Shown here piece by piece: positions 55,885-64,000 of a stretch of DNA of 64,000 nucleotides. The position numbers and the translations under genes are program-made. The notes under the pieces are model-generated. The model was not told where the DNA came from, made no database searches, and saw only the letters and a list, made by a program, of their open reading frames with translations. The stretch covers positions 167,091 through 231,090 of the forward strand of contig JBBBDQ010000226.1 of the NCBI GenBank assembly GCA_037127315.1, given 5' to 3'. This DNA is from Ascarosepion bandense. Taxonomy: Eukaryota; Mollusca; Cephalopoda; Sepiida; Sepiidae. The first letter of the stretch is position 1; every line of letters starts with the position of its first letter.

Positions 55885-56552
55885 CCATCACGGCCACCCC
55901 GCCCCTATCTATCATAAGCTTACCTATGGGGTGCACAGCTTTCGGTACGTCTATCATACTTCCGCCTTTTTACCAAGCGGAAGAGAAATTTGAATCTAGG
56001 GATTCTTTCCTCGCTCTCTCAAACATCACATCGGCTCGTTGGACAGACTTGTGGAAACCTCTCGTTAGAGCGTCGTTGAATGTTACTGCAACGAAACTCC
56101 CACAACTATTAGAAAAAATAGAAAGAATTAATTTACAAGACTTAGTTGATTAACTAGAGACAATAGATGTGGTGGTTCCTCCCCAGGGGAGTTGGACCAC
56201 TAAATCCGTAGCCTTGTTATCAGTTGGGGGATGTGTTTTGGTGGGGATAATAATAATAATAATCCAAGTAGTTTGGGGAAGGCAGTGGTTAAAAAGATGT
56301 AGGAAAATTATGCCGGCGAAAGGACTGAATAGCAAAAAGGGTGGATCACCTGTTGAAACCACGGAGACCCAAGGGACAGAGAACCCTGAAACTGGTCCTG
56401 AGAAAGGGACCCAGGCAGAGGAACGGTTGCAACTAACGGCCGTACGATTGGAGGTTTCAAAAAAAAAAAAAATGGAAGAAAAAAAAAAAGAACTGATATT
56501 CCATATTCCTCTTCCTTCTAATGGACAAGGTGCTACAGGAGCATGCACATAA
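55885..56552 (+). pseudogene. env: Envelope C-terminal fragment
   Basis: Starts abruptly at CTAACCATCACGG, inside what corresponds to the middle of the last env piece of the first copy (its position about 3,193). It contains the extracellular stem, a premature TAA at about 56,151, the membrane anchor (VALLSVGGCVLVGIIIIII with one isoleucine codon fewer than in the first copy) and the basic tail, extended over an A-run to 56,552. The fusion-loop region and receptor-facing part are deleted, so it cannot act in entry. It is nearly identical to the first copy by eye. Confidence 0.85.
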
Positions 56553-57720
56553 AGAAAAATGTGAGTGCTTAAAAAAAAAATTAAAAAAGTAACAGGAAGG
56601 GAGAGAGCAAGAAACAACTGTGCGCAAAAAAAGGAAAAAAAGGACAATGAACTGATGAAAAAAAAGTGTGAGTACTTTGAGAGAAAAAGTATGAATCTTG
56701 AAAAGAAAGGAAAAGGGAGATAAGTGTGAATGGGTGCTTAAAAAATGAAAAAGGACCCTTTTTATTAAAAAAAAGGATGATGATGATGAAAAAAAATTTT
56801 TTGAGAAAAACAGAAAGAAACATTTTAGAAACATTTATGTATTTTTATTGTTGTTTTGTTTGAAAAATAAAAGGGGGATGATGAAAAAAAAAAGCAAACA
56901 AACAATAATTTTGAGAAAAAAACCGAAAGAAACATTTTAGAAACTTGTTTTTTGTTATTTTGTTTAAAAGAAGAAAAAAAAAAAGAAAGAAAATGGAACA
57001 TGTTTATGGAACTTTAAACAGTTGAAAAAGCGACTGATAATGAGGAACAGTTACATCGCTCCTATATTTATGCAGTAGACTTGCTTAGAGTTACGACTAT
57101 TTTGTCACCTTGTGTTATTTAATTTCTTTTATAAAACTTTTTCTTTGGGGTAGAGGGTGGAAACACTCCTCTCTTGAATTTATTGTATAAACTATGCTTC
57201 AATCATTTTGTCGGGCGTCATTGACCCCATTGGGAGGGGACATCCTCCGCAAACTTCCATCATAACATGGTTTCAAGGAATGGTCCAGGTATTTGTGGCT
57301 TATATTTTGGGCTTGAAAATGGTAACAGGGGTTGAATTGACGAAGAGTGGAGTCAATTCCAGGAATAAAAGGGAATGCAAAACACTAAGTTGAAAAAGGT
57401 GTTCGTTAACAAAGAATTGACCATCATACGTAGCGATAAACCAACTGCGTGGATTCATTGATGCCACCGGTTACGAAGACAAAAATTGAGGAATTGGTTG
57501 TTGAAATAAAAAGAAAAATGTGTTGAGGAAATACAAAGAAATGGTATTGCTTAATAAGAAATTTCATAATTGATGGTTGTGGAGGGGAGGAGAATATCCC
57601 TGTGGAATCAAAATAATTTTTTGTGGTGATGGCGTGCTGACATGAAGAAGCATCGTGTCATGTTTTTTTTTGTTTATTGTAATTTATTAACATAAATGAC
57701 AAGATCCGTTGGGGGAGGTA
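56553..57720 (+). other. 3' untranslated region and polypurine tract
   Basis: About 1.15 kb, collinear with 1,302-2,658 of the first copy in reverse. A-rich, with GATGATGAAAAAAA-type repeats at 56,770-56,900. It ends in TTGGGGGAGGTAC, the polypurine tract, just before the 3' LTR. The only longer frame (57,208-57,393) has no family features. Confidence 0.8.
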
Positions 57721-57721
57721 C

Positions 57722-58045
57722 TGTGACACGATAACCAGGCGTATATTAAGGTACTTTGTAAAATATGTATTTTATTATAATAGATTAAAATAGAAAATGG
57801 TTAAGAATAGAAAATAGATTAAGTGACACGATAACTAGGTGTATATTAAGGTGCTTTGTAAAATATGTATTTTATTATAATAGATTAAATTTAGAGAAAA
57901 GGGTATCAGATTACTGTTCTAAATCCTATCATTCTTCCGCTAAATATTTGACTCATTGATTTAATGTGATAAGAGATAAAGTTCAGGAAATAGGTTTTTG
58001 AATGACCAGGTCAAGGGCTGTCTTTACTGTATCCTGACCACACAT
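57722..58045 (+). repeat. 3' LTR of the second element, truncated
   Basis: Begins TGTGACACGATAACCAGG and repeats its first 100 bp from 57,822, as the 5' LTR does. Relative to the 5' LTR a segment of about 110 bp is missing at 57,888. The LTR stops at about 58,045, before the promoter and polyadenylation signal, and satellite B follows. Confidence 0.9.
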
Positions 58046-61000
58046 TTTAGGGTCTACAATATTTTCTTGGAGTTTGAATATCTCCAAAATGCAATAGATT
58101 TATTAGGTAAAATTTGAAAATTTCAAACTTTCAGAAAATTAATTTAACTTTTAGATAAATTAATAAAAATTATTATAACATAATGAAAACATTAGGTAAC
58201 AATAAGAAACGCTTAGATATTAAAAAGATTTTGGAGGTTTCGATACTTTACAGAAGTTTAAAAACGTTAACTAATACGTTGAAAAACTCTGCGAAATCAG
58301 CTAAAAAGCGATACTTTTTCAGGTATATTTTGAAATTTTCAGAGTCTCAGAAAATTAATTCATCCTTAGGATAAATTAATGAAAATAAGTGAAACGTGTT
58401 GAAACCACTTGGTATGAATAGAAGACACTTAGATATTAAAAAATGTTTAGGGTCTTCAATATTTTCTGGGAGTTTGAATATCTCCAAAATGCAATACATT
58501 TATTACGTAAAATTTGAAAATTTCAAACTTTCAGAAAATTAATTTATCTTTCAGATAAATTAATAAAAAATTTTATAACACGATGAAGACATTAGGTAAC
58601 AATAGGAAACGCTTAGAGTTTAAAAAGATGTTATAGGTTTCGATATTTACAGAAGTGTAAAACTAACAAATACGTTGAAAAACTATACGAAATCAACTAA
58701 AAAGTTATACTTTTTGGGGTATATTTTGAAATTCTCAGAGTCTCAGAAAATTAATTCATTCTTTGGATATATTAATGAAAATAAGGGAAAGATGTTGAAA
58801 TCACTTATTACTAATAGAAAACAGTCAGATTTTAAAAAATCTTTAGTAACTTCAATATTTCCGGGAGTTTGAATAGCTCCAAAATGCAATAGATTTAATA
58901 CGTAAAATATGAAATTTTATACTTTCAGAAAATTAATTCATCTTTCAGATAAATTAATATAAATTATTATAACATGATAAAAACATTAAGAAACAAAAAG
59001 AAACGCTTAGATTTAAAAAAAAACATTTGGAAGTTTCGATACTTTACAGAAGTTTAAACTTTTACAAATACGTTGAAAAACTATGCGAAATCACCTAAAA
59101 AGCTATACTTTTTAAGGTATATTTTGAAATATTCAGAGTCTCAGAAAATTGATTCAGCCTTAGGATAAATTAATGAAAATAAGTGAAACATGATGAAACC
59201 ACTTGGTATAAATAGAAAACACTTAGATATTAAAAAATGTTTCGGGCCTTTGATATTTTCCGGTAGTTTGAATATCTCCAGGATGCAATAGATTTTTAAA
59301 TAAGTTTTTGGACTTTTGCTCTTTTCCGGAAGTTTTAAAACTTTTACAAATATCTTGAAAACCCATGCGAAATAAACTAAAAAGTTATACTTTTTATGAT
59401 AAATTTTGAAATATTCAGAGTCTCTGAAAATTCAGGATAATTTAATGAAAATTAATAAAACATTATGAAAGCACTTGCTAGGAATCCAAAACACTCAGAT
59501 AAAAAGACACCTAAGATTTTATAAATCTTAGGTGTCTGTTTATTTGCGATATTTCACGGAATTTTGAATGTCTCTAAAATTCGGCAGTTTTTAACGTAAA
59601 TTTTGAAAATTTCAAACTTTCATAAAATTAATTTATTTTTCAGATAAATTAATAAAAATGATTATAACATGATTAAAACATTAGGTATCAATTGGAAACG
59701 CTTCGATTTTTAAAACATTTGGCGTTTTTCGATAATTTATGGAAGTTTAAATACTTTTACAAATACGTTGAAAAACTATGCGAAATCAACTTTGAAGCTA
59801 TACTTTTTAATATAAGTTTTGAAGTTTTCATATTCTCAGAATATCAATACATAAGGATGAATTGATATTCTGAGAATATTCTGGATAAATTCTGGATAAA
59901 TTAATGAAAATAATTGAAACATGATGGAAACACTTGATATGAATAGAAAACATTTACGGTATTGAATAGAAAATATTACGGAAGTTTAAACCTTTTACAA
60001 ATACGTAGGAAATCAACGTCGATATCAACGAATTGCTATACTTTTTAAGTTGCATGTTGAATATTTCGAAGTCCCAGAAAATTAATTCATCCTTAAGATA
60101 TATCAATGAAAACAACTTAAACAAGTTGAAACCACTTGGTATCAATGGAAAACACTTAAATTTAAAAAAAAATTAGGGTTCTTTGATATTTTATGGAAGT
60201 TTAAATATCAAGGAAATTGCTTTAGTTTTTTAAAGTAGTTTTTGAAAAATTCAAATTTTCATGAATTTAATTTATCCTTAAATTAATGAAAATTATAGTA
60301 AGATAATGAAAACGATTGGTTGCACTAAAAACACTTAGATGTAAATATTTTCAGATTTTTCAATACTTTTCAGAAGTTTAAATTTTTTTACAACGACGTT
60401 TATAGCAGCGTTGAAATCAACGATTTGCTATACATTCTAAAATGAATTTTGAAAAATTCGAAATCAACAAAAATCCGTAGTTTTCTAACCTAAATTTGGA
60501 AATATTCATTGTCACAGAAAAATAATTCAACCTTAAGATAAATTAATAAAAACAACTGAAAGAAGTAGAAACCACTTGGTATCAATGGAATACACTTAGA
60601 TTTTTAAAAAATTTAAAGGTTTAAGGAAGTTTAAATATCAACAAAAATGCTATTGTTTTTAACGTAAGTTTTGAAAAATTCAGTTTCATGAAATTAATTT
60701 ATTCTTATTATAAATTAATGAAAATTATGATAACATCATGAAAACATTAGGTGTCAATGAAAAACTAATAGATTTTTTAAAAAAATAGGTTTTTCGAGAC
60801 TTTACTGAAGTTTTAAAACTTTGACAAATGAGTTGAAAAACAACGTCGAAATCAACGAAACGTAGTTGTTTATTAACCTCAAATTTGAAATATTTTATGT
60901 CACAGAAAATTAATTCCTCTTCAAGATAATTTAATGAAAACAACTGAAACAAGTAGAAACAACTTGGTATCAATGGAAAAGACTTTTTTTAATTTTAAGA

Positions 61001-61535
61001 ATTATCAATGGTTTACGGAAGTTTATATGTCAACAAAAATGCTTCTTTTAACGAAAAATTCGAAAAAATCAAACTTTCATAAATAAGATTATCTTTCATA
61101 TACTTAATGAAAATTATTATAACATGGTGAAATCATGAGGTATAAATGGAAAACAATGAGAGTTTTAAAACTTTTAGGGGTTTTCGATATTTACGGAAGA
61201 TTAAATTCAACATATACCTTGAAAAACAGCGCCAAAATAAATTAAAAGCAGTAGCTTTTAACATAAATTTTGAAATATTGAGTGTCAAAGAAAATTAAAT
61301 CATCCTCAATATGAATAAATGAAAACGACTGAAAAAAGTAGAATCCACTTGGTATCAATGAAATACATATAGATTTTCAAAAAATTTAGTGGTCTTCGAT
61401 ATTTTCCGGAAGTAAAAATATTAAAAAAATGCTATTGTTTTTAACGTATAATTTCAAAAATTCAAACTTTCATAAAAAATTAATTTATTCAATTAAGGAA
61501 AATTATTCTAACAAGATGAAAACATTAGATATCAA
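58046..61535 (-). repeat. Satellite B, inverted, right of the provirus
   Basis: Same inverted array as 50,096-50,723, so the provirus split one block. At the left end (58,046-59,250) dimers are well kept, with GGTAACAATAGGAAACGC and CACTTGGTATGAATAG alternating; toward 61,500 they diverge. A perfect local inverted repeat of about 20 bp lies at 59,507-59,540 (AAGATTTTATAAATCTTAGG context) and another at 59,830-59,880 around ATTCTCAGAATATCAAT. Confidence 0.9.
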
Positions 61536-61539
61536 TTGA

Positions 61540-64000
61540 AAATTTCAAAATATACCTATAAAAAGGATCGATTTTTAGCTGATTTATATTAATTTATATG
61601 AAAGATAAATTAATTTTCTGAAAGTTTGAAATTTTCAAATTATGAGTAATAATACTATTGCATTTTGGAGATATTCAAAATCGCAGAAAATATTGAAAAC
61701 CCTAAAATTTTTTTAATATCTAAGTGTTCTCTATTCATAGCAAGTGGTTTCAAACATGTTTCTCCTATTTTCATTAAATTAACCTAAGGATGAATTAATT
61801 TTCTGAGACTCTGAAAATGTCAAAATATAACTAAAAAAGTATAGCTTTTTAGCTGATTTCGCATTGTTTTTCAACGCATTTCTTAAAGTTTTTAAACTTC
61901 TGTATAATATCGAAACCTCCAAAATTTTTTAAAAATCTAAGCGTTTCCTATTGTTACCTAATGTTTTCATCATGTTATAATAATTTTTATTAATTTATAT
62001 GAAAGATAAATTAATTTTCTGAAAGTTTGAAATTTTCAAATTTTACGTAATAAATCTATTGCATTTTCGAGATATTCAAACTCCCAGAAATTATTGAAGA
62101 CCCGAAAATTTTTTTAATACCTAAATTTTTTCTATTCATACCAAGTGGTTTCAACATGTTTCACCTGTTTTCGTTGATGTATCCTAAGGATGAATTAATT
62201 TTCTGAGACTCTGAAAATTTCAAAATATACCTCAAAAAGTATCAATTTTTGGCTGATTTCGCATAGTTTTTCAACGTAATTTTCAAAGTTTTAAAACTTC
62301 TGTAAAGTATCGAAACCTCCAAAATTTTTTTAAAATCTAAGCGTTTCCTATTGTTACCTAATGTTATCAACATGATATAACAATTTTTATTAATTTATCT
62401 GAAAGATAAATTAATTTTCTGAAACTTTGAAATTTTCAAAATTTACGTAATAAATCTATTGCATTTTCGAGATTTTCAAACTCCCAGAAAATATTGAAGA
62501 CCCTAAAATTTTTTTAATATCTAAGTGTTTTCTATTCATACCAAGTGGTTTCAACATGTTTCACCTATTTTCATTAATTTATCCTAAGGATGAATTAATT
62601 TTCTGAGACTCTGAAAATTTCAAAATATACCTCAAAAAGTATCACTTTTTAGCTGATTTCGCATAGTTTTTCAACGTAATTTTCAAAGTTTTTAAACTTC
62701 TGTAAAGTATCGAAACCTCCAAAATGTTTTTCAAATCTAAGCGTTTCCTATTGTTACCTAATGTTATCAACATGATATAACAATTTTTATTAATTTATCT
62801 GAAAGATAAATTAATTTTCTGAAACTTTGAAATTTTCAAAATTTACGTAACAAATCTACTGCATTTTCGAGATTTTCAAACTCCCAGAAAATATTGAAGA
62901 CCCTAAAATTTTTTTAATATCTAAGTGTTTTCTACTCATACCAAGTGGTTTCAACATGTTTCACCTATTTTCATTAATTTATCCTAAGGATGAATTAATT
63001 TTCTGAGACTCTGAATATTTCAAAATATACCTCAAAAGTATCACTTTTTAGCTGATTTCGCATAGTTTTTCAACGTAATATTCAAAGTTTTTAAACTTCT
63101 GTAAAGTATCGAAACCTCCAAAATTTTTTTAAAATCTAAGCGTTTCCTATTGTTACCTAATGTTATCAACATGATATAACAATTTTTATTAATTTATCTG
63201 AAAGATAAATTAATTTTCTGAAACTTTGAAATTTTCAAAATTTACGTAATAAATCTATTGCATATTCGAGATTTTCAAACTCCCAGAAAATATTGAAGAC
63301 CCTAAAATTTTTTTAATATCTAAGTGTTTTCTATTCATACCAAGTGGTTTCAACATGTTTCACCTATTTTCATTAATTTATCCTAAGGATGAATTAATTT
63401 TCTGAGACGCTGAAAATTTCAAAATATACCTCAAAAAGTATCAATTTTTGGCTGATTTCGCATAGTTTTTCAACGTAATTTTCAAAGTTTTTAAACTTCT
63501 GTAAAGTATCGAAACCTCTAAAATGTTTTAAAAATCTAAGCGTTTCCTATTGTTACCTAATGTTATCAACATGATATAACAATTTTTATTAATTTATCTG
63601 AAAGATAAATTAATTTTCTGAAACTTTGAAATTTTCAAAATTTACGTAATAAATCTATTGCATTTTCGAGATTTTCAAACTCCCAGAAAATATTGAAGAC
63701 CCTAAAATTTTTTTAATATCTAAGTGTTTTCTATTCATACCAAGTGGTTTCAACATGTTTCACCTATTTTCATTAATTTATCCTAAGGATGAATTAATTT
63801 TCTGAGACGCTAAAAATTTCAAAATATACCTCAAAAAGTATCAATTTTTGGCTGATTTCGCATAGTTTTTCAACGTAATTTTCAAAGTTTTAAACTTCTG
63901 TAAAGTATCGAAACCTCCAAAATGTTTTTAAAATCTAAGCGTTTCCTATTGTTACCTAATGTTATCAACATGATATAACAATTTTTATTAATTTATCTGA
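61540..64000 (+). repeat. Satellite B, regular 400-bp higher-order array
   Basis: Six dimers in direct order with the marker CCTAAGGATGAATTAATT at about 61,783, 62,183, 62,583, 62,983, 63,382 and 63,782, spacing 399-400 bp. Each dimer has monomer a (about 213 bp, ...TTAGCTGATTTCGCATAG...) and monomer b (about 187 bp, ...GAGATTTTCAAACTCCCAG...). Neighbouring dimers differ at only a few positions from 62,200 on, more in the first. The array continues beyond the window. Confidence 0.95.

Larger units (their letters stand above)
50724..58045 (+). mobile_element. Env-bearing Ty3/gypsy element, second copy, defective
   Basis: A plus-strand element of the same family as 417-5,419, inserted in inverted satellite B. 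Order: 5' LTR, tRNA-His-like primer site, leader with splice donor, gag, protease remnant, RNase H, integrase, envelope C-terminus, long 3' untranslated region, polypurine tract, truncated 3' LTR. Three large pieces are missing: the protease active site, the RT core and the N-terminal two thirds of env. The 3' LTR is cut at about 58,045, so no target duplication can be seen. Confidence 0.9.

Overview
The window reads as gene-poor, repeat-packed heterochromatin of an invertebrate animal. The support is: roughly 70% or more A+T by eye, two satellite families filling most of the space, no host protein-coding gene that I can recognise, and retroelements of metazoan type (Ty3/gypsy elements including one lineage with an envelope gene, an R4/Dong-like and an RTE-like non-LTR element). 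tRNA-type primer sites and TATA plus Inr (TCAGTY) promoters also fit a metazoan. I cannot assign a phylum; mollusc and arthropod are both possible.

Layout. 1-25,470 is satellite A, a degenerate array of about 51-bp monomers built around the dyad TTTTTCATTTGAAAAA. It is interrupted by an envelope-bearing provirus that has lost gag-pol (417-5,419, minus strand, 4-bp target duplication ACTT), a solo LTR (6,539-6,876), a gypsy deletion derivative (8,809-10,110), and a GC-richer island (19,467-20,278) holding an array of about eleven 16-nt hairpins resembling the histone 3' stem-loop. 25,500-28,490 holds two gypsy fragments in opposite orientations. 28,500-32,500 holds a non-coding repeat, here called family C, with GGTACCTCCA-type inverted ends. 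32,525-37,101 is a decayed but structurally complete gypsy element on the minus strand. 37,797-39,178 is a 5'-truncated RTE-like LINE. 39,262-42,148 is a third family C copy carrying an R4/Dong-like LINE bordered by TAA repeats. 43,143-45,100 looks like a long LTR with TATA, Inr and a primer site.

42,149-43,142 and 45,540-64,000 are mainly satellite B, alternating monomers of about 215 and 185 bp that form a 400-bp dimer. Its orientation flips near 50,096 and again near 61,540. Inside the inverted block sits a second copy of the envelope-bearing retroelement (50,724-58,045, plus strand) with gag, protease remnant, RNase H, integrase and the envelope C-terminus, but no reverse transcriptase core. 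From 61,560 to the end the 400-bp repeat is very regular and runs off the window.

No element here looks autonomous. Every reading frame that belongs to a recognisable family is broken, truncated or missing a catalytic residue. The most unusual item is the hairpin array at 19,535-19,988, whose stems vary in a compensatory way.
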